64,000 nucleotides of DNA from Allofournierella massiliensis (lineage in GTDB: Bacteria; Bacillota; Clostridia; Oscillospirales; Ruminococcaceae). Below the pieces are notes generated by a model that had not been told where the DNA came from, searched no databases, and saw only the letters and a list, made by a program, of their open reading frames with translations. Position numbers and translations under genes: made by a program. Shown piece after piece: positions 1 through 8,096 of the stretch (positions are counted from its first letter, which is position 1; every line of letters begins with the position of its first letter). Location: the NCBI RefSeq assembly GCF_021531255.1, contig NZ_JAFBIO010000002.1, positions 1 through 64,000 on the forward strand, written 5' to 3'.

Positions 1-1266
1 GGGGCGGCCTGGCTGGGGGTGGGGATGTTCTGGCTCAGCCCCCGCTTTTTTGCGGAAGGGTATTACAACAATAAAGATATGGTGCTGGCCTGCCTGTGCC
101 TGGTGGTGTTCTGGCGGGGGCTGGAATTCTGGCGGGGCAGGGGCTGGGCCTCCTGCGTCTGGTTTGGGCTGGCAGGGGCCCTTGCCTCCAACCTGCGGCT
201 GGTGGGGCTGGAAGCTTTTGGCCTGATGGGCCTTGGGTATCTGGCCTGGGTCACCCTGAGCAAAACCTGGAGCCGGCGGGCCTTTGGGCGGGGATGTCTT
301 GCCCTGGGCAGCTGGCTGATTGTCTTTGTGCTGATCACTCCGGCCTCGTGGGCGGGCTTTGTGGCATATTGGCAGTACGTGACCTCGGCTTCCCTCAGCT
401 TTACCCGCTGGGGCGGTTATGTGTGGTATGGGGGTCGGCTGTATGACATGGCCAGCGAGAGCCTGCCCTGGCACTATCTGCCCCGGCTGATCCTGCTCAC
501 CACCCCGCCGGCCTTTCTGGCTCTGGCGCTGCTCTGGCCTTTTTCCTGGCTGCGCAAGAGAAGGGACAAAACGGAGACCCCGGGCTTTTCTGGGCTGTTC
601 CAGCTGGTCATGCTGGTTTTTGGCCTCATCCCCATATTGGGGGCCATGGCAGGGGATTCGGTACTCTACAATGGCTGGCGGCATTTTTACTTTGTATACG
701 GGCCACTGGTGATCCTGGCAGTGTGCGGCATCTGGCGGCTTACCGGCGAAAAAACGCTTTGCCGGCGGCTGGCGGTGGGCCTGGCCGGGTTGCAGATGCT
801 GAGCTGCGGGGTGTACATTGTTCGCAATTACCCGGTGGAAGGGCAATATTTCAATATTCTGGCCGGCGAAAATGCCCAGCTGCGCTATGACGCCGACTAC
901 TGGAGCCTGGGGGCGGTGGAAGCCCTGCGCTGGGTGTGTGAAAATGACCCGGATGAAAAGCTGTATCTGGCAGGCGTCTGCGCCGGGCCCTATCTGGTGG
1001 AACTGGATCATGCGCTGGACCTGCTGGAACCGGAGAACCGGGAGAGAGTGGTGCTGAAAAGCGGGGATAGCAGAACCGGCTGCGAGTACCTGCTGGTGAA
1101 CACCACCTACAACATCCACGGATGGGAAGCGCTGGCCCGGGGCTGGCAGGCCGAGGGCTTTGACGACTGGCTGCGCCATATGGAAGAGGGGGAGCCCCTG
1201 GCTGAGATCAAAAGCGGGCAGACCGTTTTGTGGCAGATCTGGCGCAACCCGGATTACACAGATTGA
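1..1266 (+). CDS. GT39-like membrane glycosyltransferase, N-terminus outside window
   Basis: The frame is open from base 1, so the start lies upstream; 421 residues are visible. It is a polytopic membrane protein with repeated hydrophobic segments through about residue 290, then a soluble tail of about 120 residues. Near residue 15 the motif PRFFAEGYYNNKD resembles the PRFF..YYNxKD loop of family 39 (ArnT/PMT-like) enzymes, which transfer a sugar from a polyprenyl-phosphate donor on the outer membrane face. The acidic catalytic loop expected near the N-terminus is not in the window, so activity and substrate cannot be judged. It reads toward ybaK with a 26-base gap, so the two may be co-transcribed. 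It could instead be another GT-C fold protein. Confidence 0.7.
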   Translation, partial: GAAWLGVGMFWLSPRFFAEGYYNNKDMVLACLCLVVFWRGLEFWRGRGWASCVWFGLAGALASNLRLVGLEAFGLMGLGYLAWVTLSKTWSRRAFGRGCLALGSWLIVFVLITPASWAGFVAYWQYVTSASLSFTRWGGYVWYGGRLYDMASESLPWHYLPRLILLTTPPAFLALALLWPFSWLRKRRDKTETPGFSGLFQLVMLVFGLIPILGAMAGDSVLYNGWRHFYFVYGPLVILAVCGIWRLTGEKTLCRRLAVGLAGLQMLSCGVYIVRNYPVEGQYFNILAGENAQLRYDADYWSLGAVEALRWVCENDPDEKLYLAGVCAGPYLVELDHALDLLEPENRERVVLKSGDSRTGCEYLLVNTTYNIHGWEALARGWQAEGFDDWLRHMEEGEPLAEIKSGQTVLWQIWRNPDYTD

Positions 1267-1292
1267 ATCCAAGACAAAAGAGGCAGAATAAG

Positions 1293-1784
1293 ATGGGAAA
1301 AGAAGCAAAAACCAACGCAATGCGGATCCTGGAGCGGGAGAAGATCCCCTACACCGCCCATGAATATGAGCATGGGGACGGAGCCATCGACGGAGTGAGC
1401 GTGGCCCAGAAGATGGGGGAAGACCCGGCCTGTGTCTATAAGACCCTGGTCACCCGGGGCGCCAGCGGGAACTACTTCGTTTTTGTGGTGCCGGTGGCCG
1501 ACGAGCTGGACCTGAAAAAGGCGGCCCGCAGCGTGGGAGAAAAGAGCGTGGCCATGATCCATGTGGCCGAGATCAACAAGATCACCGGATATATCCGGGG
1601 CGGCTGCAGCCCGGTGGGAATGAAAAAGCAGTATGTCACCGTGATGGATGAGAGTATCCTGAGCCACGAAAAGGTCTATGTGAGCGGCGGGCGGATCGGC
1701 ACCCAGGTCTGCCTGGCCCCCGCAGACCTGGTGCGGGCGGCCAGAGCCACCACCGCGCCCATTCGGTTCGAAAATGGGGAATAA
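1293..1784 (+). CDS. ybaK: YbaK/EbsC-family Cys-tRNA(Pro) deacylase
   Basis: This 163-residue protein matches the YbaK/ProX editing domain in length and pattern (KTLVTRG, a lysine-rich core around DELDLKKAARSVGEK, then GYIRGGCSPVGMKK). The family hydrolyses cysteine mischarged on tRNA-Pro in the cytoplasm as a trans-editing factor for prolyl-tRNA synthetase. The ATG at 1293 was chosen because the family begins a few residues before the NAMRILE helix; an upstream in-frame start would overlap the preceding gene by 37 bases. The upstream ribosome site is weak (GAGGCAG). A strong hairpin terminator follows. Confidence 0.88.
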   Translation: MGKEAKTNAMRILEREKIPYTAHEYEHGDGAIDGVSVAQKMGEDPACVYKTLVTRGASGNYFVFVVPVADELDLKKAARSVGEKSVAMIHVAEINKITGYIRGGCSPVGMKKQYVTVMDESILSHEKVYVSGGRIGTQVCLAPADLVRAARATTAPIRFENGE

Positions 1785-1790
1785 AGAAAC

Positions 1791-1828
1791 AAGCCGGGAA
1801 GGCAGAACGCCTTCCCGGCTTGCTTTTT
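1791..1828 (+). terminator. Intrinsic terminator after ybaK
   Basis: A perfect 13-bp stem (1791-1803 with 1809-1821) with a 5-base loop is followed by GCTTTTTATTTT. It ends the ybaK transcript where it meets the convergent DUF2812 gene. Confidence 0.9.
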
Positions 1829-3173
1829 ATTTTCCGGCCAGAGCCTGGCCAATCAGGGCTTTTTCTTCCGGGCCCAGTTGCCCGTCATATTCCAGCTGGG
1901 CCAGTGTTCCTTGCCAGTACAGCAGGTATTGGTCCTTGGGCTGTCCGTTCCAGAACAGCTGGCAGGCCTGCCGGGCGCCCCAGGGGCCGGCATCAATGGG
2001 GCAGTATTCCGCCGTATCTTCCGAAAAATCGGGGGACAGTTCGGTGCCCTCCCGGTAGAGCTGGTTCAGGAACGGTTTTTCCAGCAGGGGCAGCCAGGTG
2101 CGAAGAAGAGTATAATCCAGCAAGGGCAGGCCCCGGGCCATCTCTTCCAGAGGAGGGGACTGGTGATACTCGCTCCGGCTGGCCAGAAGCGAGCCTTCCA
2201 GATAGGAACTCTGTCATACTTCGCTTTCTTCCAGGCTGGTCAGCTGGGTGAGGAAAAGGGGCGCTTGGAGCTGTGACAGAGAGAGGGCGCCGTTGCCGGC
2301 CAGACGGATCAGCCCGAAGGTGAGGCCGATCATCATTCCCAGGGCCAGCAAAAGGTCCGCCGCCAGGGTCAGCACCAGGTTGAGCCGGGCGGATACCTTC
2401 TTCTTTTTCAAAAACTTCTTGATGCCGTTTACTGCCAGGCAGAGAAAAGCCATATACAGGATCAGGATGAAAAAGATCAGCAGGATAAAGGGCTGGTGAA
2501 TCAGGGAGAGAAGGTAGAACAGGAGCCCCAACCCCACCAGGCACAGCCCGGCCAGAAGGATCTTGTGGCAGCCCGGGGAGGGCAGAAATTCTCCCTGCCC
2601 GGCGGCTTGTTTGGCCCTTCGCATCCAGCGGAAATAGGTGAAAAGGTCGGCCCCGAAGTAGATCAGAAGCACACACCAGGCGATCCAGCCGTAAAGCCCG
2701 GAGGAGTTGGCCCAGAAACGGATGGGCTCAAAGACCGCGGTTGCCAGGCCTCCGTAGGTTCCGAACAGAGAAATAATCAGCATAAAGAAGCCGAAAGGCA
2801 AACCTTTCCGGGCAATCTTGCGGATCATCCGCAGTTCTTCCGTGGGCTCGGCGTGGATAGGCAGGGGATCGGGCTGATCCGTGTAAAAAACCTGGAGGGG
2901 CCCGTTGGAGCCCGCAAATTTCCAGCCCGAGTGGAGGCAGAAATCCTGGAAAGTCAGCTCTCCGTCGCTGGGTTCCGGCTCAAAATCCGAGGCCGGGGGA
3001 TAGTAGGTGGCAGTAAAGTGGAGCTTCTGGGGCGGGATGGCCCGGTAGCGCCAGCCGAAATTGGAGATTTTTTCGATCATTCAGCCCCAGGCTGCCTGCT
3101 TTTCCAGATGGCGGGCGATGCCGGTAAGATCATAAAAGGAAAAGGGGATCAGATCATGTTTCTTTTGTTTCAT
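1827..3173 (-). pseudogene. DUF2812 membrane protein interrupted by two in-frame TGA codons
   Basis: One frame runs from ATG at 3173 to the stop at 1827 (448 sense positions) and is broken only by TGA at 3081-3083 and at 2214-2216. Three parts result: 30 residues ending EKQAAWG, 288 residues starting MIEKISNFGW, and a 128-residue tail. The first two together form a DUF2812 domain (FSFYD, the LHFTATYYP strand, ASDFEPEP), followed by about four membrane helices. In family members the residue after the AxxG turn is usually tryptophan, and here that position is the first TGA. The start overlaps the padR stop (ATGA), giving the usual PadR-DUF2812 coupled pair; DUF2812 proteins are commonly PadR-controlled and of unknown function. 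Most likely two nonsense mutations (TGG to TGA) inactivated it; read-through or UGA-as-Trp is an unproven alternative. Confidence 0.78.
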
Positions 3174-3493
3174 GGGGCATCCTCCTTTTGGACAAAGCGG
3201 CGGTAATCCTCCGCCTGGCGGCAGAGCCGGCCGTATTCCTCCTGCAGGGCGTCCCGGCCCGCCGGGGTCAGGATATAGCTGCGGCGCCGGCCCTCGGCAC
3301 GGGTCTGACGGATGAGCCCGGCCTCGGCAAATTGTTCCAGCAGGTTGTATAGGGTGCCGGGCCCCACCCGCACCCGCCCGCCGGTGAGGGCGGGGATCTT
3401 CTCCATGATATCTATGCCGCATTTTTCCCGGCTCAGGCAGAGCAGAATATAAAACATCTGTTCGGTCAGGGTCTGAAATTTGGCTCGGGGCAA
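3170..3493 (-). CDS. PadR-family transcriptional repressor
   Basis: This winged-helix protein of about 107 residues has the PadR pattern: LTEQMFYILLCLSREKCGIDI, VRVGPGTLYNLL recognition helix, then GRRRSYILTPAGRDAL wing. PadR repressors bind inverted repeats and usually repress their own operon. I chose TTG at 3493 because a GGAGG lies 8 bases upstream; that GGAGG is embedded in the alternative in-frame ATG at 3508, which itself lacks a ribosome site. Its stop overlaps the start of the DUF2812 gene. Two dyads sit in its promoter, consistent with autoregulation. Confidence 0.85.
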   Translation of the reverse strand: MPRAKFQTLTEQMFYILLCLSREKCGIDIMEKIPALTGGRVRVGPGTLYNLLEQFAEAGLIRQTRAEGRRRSYILTPAGRDALQEEYGRLCRQAEDYRRFVQKEDAP

Positions 3494-3526
3494 GGCCTTC
3501 ACCTCCATTTTTGCGGGGCAATCTCG

Positions 3527-3538
3527 AATATCGATATT
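3527..3538. promoter_or_regulatory. Palindromic operator AATATCGATATT near padR start
   Basis: A perfect 12-bp palindrome sits between the padR -10 box and its start codon and shares the core ATCGAT with the second dyad. It is probably a PadR site; this is inferred from position. Confidence 0.6.
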
Positions 3539-3548
3539 CTCTGATTTC

Positions 3549-3577
3549 AGTGTATTATCGAACATCGATAATGCCAA
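3549..3577 (-). promoter_or_regulatory. padR promoter with embedded operator dyad
   Basis: On the minus strand a -35 TTGGCA (3572-3577) and a -10 TACACT (3549-3554) are 17 bases apart. The spacer holds an inverted repeat, ATTATCGA-3-TCGATAAT (3554-3572), which places a repressor between the two promoter elements, as in PadR autoregulation. Confidence 0.65.
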
Positions 3578-3659
3578 GAGAAAACGGGAAAGGCGGGGCT
3601 GGGCAAAGCCGGAGAGGGTCATGCCCAGCCGGGGCCGGCCGGGAAAAGGGCGGCCTTTC

Positions 3660-3689
3660 TTGACGGGCCCTTCGGCGATGGATTATAAT
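3660..3689 (+). promoter_or_regulatory. Sigma-A-type promoter of purB
   Basis: TTGACG (3660-3665), an 18-base spacer and a consensus TATAAT (3684-3689) lie 74 bases before the purB start. Small hairpins (AGGGG/CCCCT and AGGCC/GGCCT) follow in the leader. Confidence 0.8.
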
Positions 3690-3763
3690 AAAAATATCTG
3701 TGAGAACGACAGGGGAAACCCCTGATATGGCAAAAGAGGCCCTTGGCCTGAAAGGATGGAACT

Positions 3764-5206
3764 ATGGCACAGCATGATCGTTACCTGAGCCCCTTCTCTA
3801 CCCGGTATTCTTCGGATGAGATGCAGTATATCTTCTCGGAAGACAACAAATTCCGCACCTGGCGCCGTTTGTGGATCGCCCTGGCCCGGGCCGAAAAGGA
3901 GCAGGGCCTGGATATCACCGACGAGCAGATCGCCGAGTTGGAAGCCCACAAGGATGACATCAATTATGAGGACGCCATCGCTCGGGAAAAGGAAGTGCGC
4001 CATGACGTGATGAGCCATGTGTACGCTTACGGGCTCCAGTGCCCCCATGCCAAGGGCATCATCCATCTGGGCGCCACCAGCTGCTATGTGGGCGATAACA
4101 CCGACGTGATCGTTATGCGCCAGGGCCTGCAGCTGGTGCGCAAAAAGCTGATCGGCGTATTGAACCTGCTGAATGATTTTGCCGCCCAGTACAAGGATAT
4201 GCCCTGCCTGGCCTACACCCACTGCCAGCCTGCCCAGCTCACCACCGTGGGCAAGCGGGCCACCCTGTGGATGAACGAACTGGTGATGGATCTGGAAGAG
4301 ATCGACCATCGTCTGGCCTCCCTCAAGCTGCTGGGCAGCAAGGGCACCACCGGCACCCAGGCCAGCTTTATGGAGCTGTTCGAGGGGGATTCCGCCCGCA
4401 TCAAGGCGGTGGATGCCTCCATTGCCCGGGAGATGGGCTTTGAGCCGGAGCAGATCGTGCCGGTTTCCGGCCAGACCTATTCCCGCAAGGTGGACGCCAT
4501 GATCCTGAACGCCTTGGCCGGCATTGCCCAGAGCGCCATGAAGATGGCCACCGATATCCGTCTGCTGGCCAACTTCAAGGAGATGGAGGAACCCTTTGAG
4601 AAGCATCAGATTGGTTCTTCCGCCATGCCTTACAAGCGCAACCCCATGCGCTGCGAGCGGATCTGCGCCCTGGCCCGGTACCTGATGGTGGACGTGCTGA
4701 ACCCCAGCTTCACCGCCGGCACCCAGTGGTTCGAGCGTACCCTGGATGATTCCGCCAACAAGCGGGTGGCCATGGCCGAGGGCTTCCTGGCCGCCGATGC
4801 CATCCTGAACATCCTGCTGAACATTTCCGACGGTCTGGTGGTCTACCCCAAGGTCGTCCGCAGCCGGGTCATGGCCGAGCTGCCCTTTATGGCCACTGAG
4901 AACATCATGATGCAGGCGGTAAAGAAGGGCGGCGACCGGCAGGAGCTGCATGAAAAGCTGCGTCAGCATGCCATTGCGGCGGCTGCCCAGGTCAAGCAGG
5001 AAGGCCTGCCCAACGATATGATCGACCGGGTGGTGGCCGATCCCGCCTTCGGGCTGGAGCGCCACGAGATCGACGCGGTGCTGGTGCCCGAAAACTTCAC
5101 CGGCCGGGCTCCCCAGCAGGTGGAGGAATTCCTGGCAGAGGTGATCGCCCCCATCCTCAAGGCGAACCCCGACGCGGCAGGCCAGACCGCCGCGCTGAAC
5201 GTGTAA
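3764..5206 (+). CDS. purB: Adenylosuccinate lyase
   Basis: This 480-residue member of the fumarase/aspartase superfamily carries the signature GSSAMPYKRNP (about residues 284-294), whose flexible loop holds the catalytic serine; the TxCQPAQ-type segment THCQPAQLTT is also present. It cleaves SAICAR to AICAR and adenylosuccinate to AMP, two steps of purine synthesis in the cytoplasm, usually as a homotetramer. AAGGA lies before ATG 3764. The partner enzyme PurA is encoded at 25.6 kb, not adjacent. The next gene starts 5 bases after the stop. Confidence 0.97.
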   Translation: MAQHDRYLSPFSTRYSSDEMQYIFSEDNKFRTWRRLWIALARAEKEQGLDITDEQIAELEAHKDDINYEDAIAREKEVRHDVMSHVYAYGLQCPHAKGIIHLGATSCYVGDNTDVIVMRQGLQLVRKKLIGVLNLLNDFAAQYKDMPCLAYTHCQPAQLTTVGKRATLWMNELVMDLEEIDHRLASLKLLGSKGTTGTQASFMELFEGDSARIKAVDASIAREMGFEPEQIVPVSGQTYSRKVDAMILNALAGIAQSAMKMATDIRLLANFKEMEEPFEKHQIGSSAMPYKRNPMRCERICALARYLMVDVLNPSFTAGTQWFERTLDDSANKRVAMAEGFLAADAILNILLNISDGLVVYPKVVRSRVMAELPFMATENIMMQAVKKGGDRQELHEKLRQHAIAAAAQVKQEGLPNDMIDRVVADPAFGLERHEIDAVLVPENFTGRAPQQVEEFLAEVIAPILKANPDAAGQTAALNV

Positions 5207-5210
5207 GCCT

Positions 5211-5945
5211 GTGGCTTCGGGCAAAAAGGGCGAACGGCTGGATAAATACCTGAGCGAAGCGCTGGGGCTGAGCCGCAGCCAGAGCCGGGCCCTCATTGCA
5301 AAGAAGAAAGTGCTGGTGGATGGGCTGGTTGCCCAAAAGGCCGACTGGCCCCTGCAGGGCGGCGAAACGATCACTCTGGAGGGGCAGCGGCTGGAGCGGC
5401 AGAAATACGTCTATCTGATGCTGAACAAACCCCAGGGCGTGGTGAGCGCCAGCCAGGATAAAAGGGACTTGACCGTGACCGACCTGGTGAAGGAGGTTTT
5501 TCCCCGCCGGCAGCTTTTCCCCGCCGGCCGGCTGGACAAAACCAGTACCGGGTTTGTGCTGCTCACCGATGACGGGGTGTTTGCCCATGAGATCCTGGCG
5601 CCCCGGCGGCATGTGAGCAAGACTTATCAGGTATTGCTGGATTGCCCCTGCACCCCTGAAATGCAGCGGGGGTTTGAGGAAGGGGTCACCCTGGCCGACG
5701 GCCAGAAACTGGAGCCTGCCGATTTGATGCCGGACCCCCAGGCCCCCTGTCAGGCCGTGGTGGTGCTGCACCAGGGGGTCTATCACCAGATCAAGCGGAT
5801 GTTCGGGGTGTACGGGGCGGGCGTAAACGGCCTGCACCGGCTGGCCATTGGCAGTGTGCGGCTGGATGAAAGCCTTGCCCCCGGCCAGTGGCGGCCCCTG
5901 AGCGAGCAAGAGGTGGAAACCCTGCGCCGGGAGAGCGGCAGCTGA
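5211..5945 (+). CDS. rsuA: RsuA-family 16S rRNA pseudouridine synthase
   Basis: This 244-residue protein has an N-terminal S4 RNA-binding domain (ERLDKYLSEALGLSRSQSRALI) followed by the RsuA/RluB/E/F catalytic domain with the active-site aspartate in GRLDKTSTGFVLLTDDG. The family isomerises a uridine in rRNA; for RsuA the site is 16S U516. The start is GTG at 5211, 5 bases after purB and without a clear ribosome site, so translation is probably coupled to purB. The exact target uridine is inferred from family size and order of domains. Confidence 0.85.
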   Translation: MASGKKGERLDKYLSEALGLSRSQSRALIAKKKVLVDGLVAQKADWPLQGGETITLEGQRLERQKYVYLMLNKPQGVVSASQDKRDLTVTDLVKEVFPRRQLFPAGRLDKTSTGFVLLTDDGVFAHEILAPRRHVSKTYQVLLDCPCTPEMQRGFEEGVTLADGQKLEPADLMPDPQAPCQAVVVLHQGVYHQIKRMFGVYGAGVNGLHRLAIGSVRLDESLAPGQWRPLSEQEVETLRRESGS

Positions 5946-6133
5946 GAGCATCTGCTGACCGGGGAAATTTTCCTTGGGAAAGAAAGACTTTTTTCAAAAA
6001 ACATACACAAATTTCTTGTATATTACAGAAAGATTGGGCCCCGAAAAGCGCACGTTTACGCTTTTTTTGCGCTCCCAGCGGTACGACGGCTTAAAATTGC
6101 ACAATAAAACCAAAATGGTTTTGCTAAAATATG
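5946..6133. other. AT-rich intergenic stretch upstream of the CdaR-like gene
   Basis: This stretch is markedly AT-rich compared with its flanks. Apart from the terminator at 6044-6068 I see no gene, repeat or named RNA element. Confidence 0.5.
6044..6068 (+). terminator. Terminator of the purB-rsuA unit
   Basis: AAAAGCG, an 8-base loop and CGCTTTT are followed by a run of T residues. The stem is short (7 bp) but the T-tract is strong. Confidence 0.7.
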
Positions 6134-6162
6134 TTGCAAAAGTAAATTCTATTGTGTAAAAT
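6134..6162 (+). promoter_or_regulatory. Promoter of the CdaR-like regulator
   Basis: TTGCAA (6134-6139), 17 bases, TAAAAT (6157-6162), in an AT-rich stretch 83 bases before the start codon. Confidence 0.65.
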
Positions 6163-6244
6163 ATACACAGAACGCTTGTCGAATTGTTCAATAATAACAA
6201 AGCCTTGGTCGTAAGCGGGAATACAGCACAGAGAGGATGCTATT

Positions 6245-7330
6245 ATGGCAAACAGAGTTTTTCAGGGTGTAATTTTCCAGATGAAAGAAGCCATCGACCG
6301 GATGCTCGGCGTGGTGGATGAAACCGGAACGGTCATCTCCTGTACCGAGCTCAATGCCATTGGCGAAACCCGGGAAGGGTTCGCAGCCGAACGGCTGGTG
6401 GCTGGGGACATCTTTACCAAGGACGGCTTCACCTACCGTCAGTTCAGCAGCACCAAGCACAACGACTACGCCGTGTTTGTGGAAGGCGTGGACGAGGCGG
6501 CTTTCCAGTTTGCCGCCATGTTGGCCATCAGCCTGCAGAGCATCAAGCAGTACCATGATGAAAAGTTTGATAAGACCAATTTCATCAAGAATGTGGTGCT
6601 GGACAATATCCTGCCCGGCGATATCTACGCCAAGGCCAGGGAACTGCATTTTTCCATCGATGTATCCCGGGTGGTGCTCCTGATCCGGGTCACCTCCGGC
6701 ACGGATATTTCGGCCTATGATGTGGTGAGCGGCCTGTTCCCCGACAAGACCAAGGACTTTGTGTTCAATATCAGCGAGACCGATACCGTTCTGGTCAAGG
6801 AGATCCGGCGCGGCATCGATCAGAAAGACGTGGAAAAACTGGCCGCCAGCATTGTGGATACCCTTTCCGGCGAGCACTATGTGAAGGCCGTGGTGGGCAT
6901 CGGCACCCCCATTTCCAACCTGAAAGACCTGGCCACCAGCTTCAAGGAGGCCCAGATCGCGCTGGAAGTGGGCAAGGTGTTCGATACCGAGCAGTCCATC
7001 ATCAGCTATGACAACCTGGGCATCGCCCGGCTGATCTACCAGCTGCCCACCACCCTGTGCGAGATGTTCCTGAAGGAAGTGTTCAAGCAGGGCAGCATTG
7101 ACAGCCTGGACAGCGAGACGCTTTTCACCATCCAGCGCTTCTTTGAGAACAACCTGAACGTTTCCGAAACCAGCCGCGGCCTGTTTGTGCACCGCAACAC
7201 GCTGGTGTATCGACTGGAGAAGATCAAAAAGCTTACCGGCCTTGATCTGCGCGAGTTTGATGACGCAATTGTCTTCAAGGTGGCGCTGATGGTCAAAAAG
7301 TATCTGTCGTCCAATCCGGCCAAATATTGA
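6245..7330 (+). CDS. CdaR/PucR-type helix-turn-helix regulator
   Basis: This 361-residue protein ends in a PucR/CdaR-type HTH_30 domain (NNLNVSETSRGLFVHRNTLV, about residues 300-320, then YRLEKIKKLTGLDLREFDDA). The middle region (about 130-260) resembles the GGDEF-like fold of CdaR proteins, but no cyclase motif is visible. The N-terminal 100 residues may sense a ligand. Such proteins usually activate catabolic genes; here the next genes are ftsE and ftsX, after a terminator, so any link to cell division is inference. An AGAGGA ribosome site precedes ATG 6245. Confidence 0.8.
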   Translation: MANRVFQGVIFQMKEAIDRMLGVVDETGTVISCTELNAIGETREGFAAERLVAGDIFTKDGFTYRQFSSTKHNDYAVFVEGVDEAAFQFAAMLAISLQSIKQYHDEKFDKTNFIKNVVLDNILPGDIYAKARELHFSIDVSRVVLLIRVTSGTDISAYDVVSGLFPDKTKDFVFNISETDTVLVKEIRRGIDQKDVEKLAASIVDTLSGEHYVKAVVGIGTPISNLKDLATSFKEAQIALEVGKVFDTEQSIISYDNLGIARLIYQLPTTLCEMFLKEVFKQGSIDSLDSETLFTIQRFFENNLNVSETSRGLFVHRNTLVYRLEKIKKLTGLDLREFDDAIVFKVALMVKKYLSSNPAKY

Positions 7331-7337
7331 CTTCCCA

Positions 7338-7380
7338 GAGGGCTGTCGGCCATAACAGGACGTCAGCCCCTTTCTTTTTT
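7338..7380 (+). terminator. Terminator after the CdaR-like gene
   Basis: GGGCTGTCG (7340-7348) pairs with CGTCAGCCC (7361-7369) with one T:T mismatch, followed by TTTCTTTTTT. Confidence 0.75.
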
Positions 7381-7412
7381 ACAGGCCCGCTCTCATCAGC
7401 AAGGAGAAAAAA

Positions 7413-8096
7413 ATGATCGAATTTGAGGACGTTACAAAAGTGTATCCGGGCGGGAATACCGCACTGGAAAATGTGAACCTACATATCGACAAGGGCGAAT
7501 TCGTCTTTGTGCTGGGCCATTCCGGCGCAGGTAAGTCCACCTTTCTCAAGCTGATCCTGAGGGAGGAAAAGGCTACCAGTGGAAGGGTACTGATCGATGG
7601 CAAGGATCTGGGCCGGATGAAGGAGAGGGAAGTGCCCTACCTTCGCCGGCGGATGGGCGTGGTCTTCCAGGATTTCCGCCTTATCCCCACCATGACGGTA
7701 TACGACAATGTGGCCTTTGCCATGCGGGTGACCAACATCGCCGAGGATAAGATCCGCAAGCGGGTGCCCTATGTGCTAGGCCTGGTGGGCCTGGCCCAGA
7801 AGAGCGACCGTCTGCCCGAGGAACTGAGCGGCGGCGAGCAGCAGCGGGTGGCCCTGGCCCGGGCTCTGGTACACAGCCCCCAGCTCATCATTGCCGACGA
7901 GCCCACCGGCAACATCGACCCGGAGCTCAGCCTGGAAATGATGGAGCTGCTCAGCGCCATCAACAGTGTGGGCATCACGGTGGTGGTGGTTACCCACGAG
8001 CATGAGCTGGCTTACCGCTTTTCCAAGCGGATCATTACCATCGACCACGGCGCCGTGGTGGGGGACGCCGTCAATAAGCAGGGGGTGAAGGGATGA
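7413..8096 (+). CDS. ftsE: Cell division ATP-binding protein FtsE
   Basis: This 227-residue ABC ATPase has Walker [10 protein letters not shown] (residues 35-43), the Q-loop VFQDFRL, signature LSGGEQQR and Walker [13 protein letters not shown]. With FtsX it forms a membrane complex that does not transport but relays ATP hydrolysis to periplasmic or extracytoplasmic peptidoglycan hydrolases at the septum. AAGGAGAAAAAA precedes ATG 7413. The stop overlaps the ftsX start (ATGA), and an M23 hydrolase-like protein follows, which supports the role. Confidence 0.96.
   Translation: MIEFEDVTKVYPGGNTALENVNLHIDKGEFVFVLGHSGAGKSTFLKLILREEKATSGRVLIDGKDLGRMKEREVPYLRRRMGVVFQDFRLIPTMTVYDNVAFAMRVTNIAEDKIRKRVPYVLGLVGLAQKSDRLPEELSGGEQQRVALARALVHSPQLIIADEPTGNIDPELSLEMMELLSAINSVGITVVVVTHEHELAYRFSKRIITIDHGAVVGDAVNKQGVKG

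Noticed and set aside
3081-3083. UGA as selenocysteine in the DUF2812 gene
   Set aside because: The site is normally Trp, not Cys, and I saw no SECIS-like hairpin directly after it.
3683-5374. Long minus-strand open frame across purB
   Set aside because: It mirrors the codon pattern of a GC-rich plus-strand gene, has no ribosome site or recognisable domain, and purB is certain.
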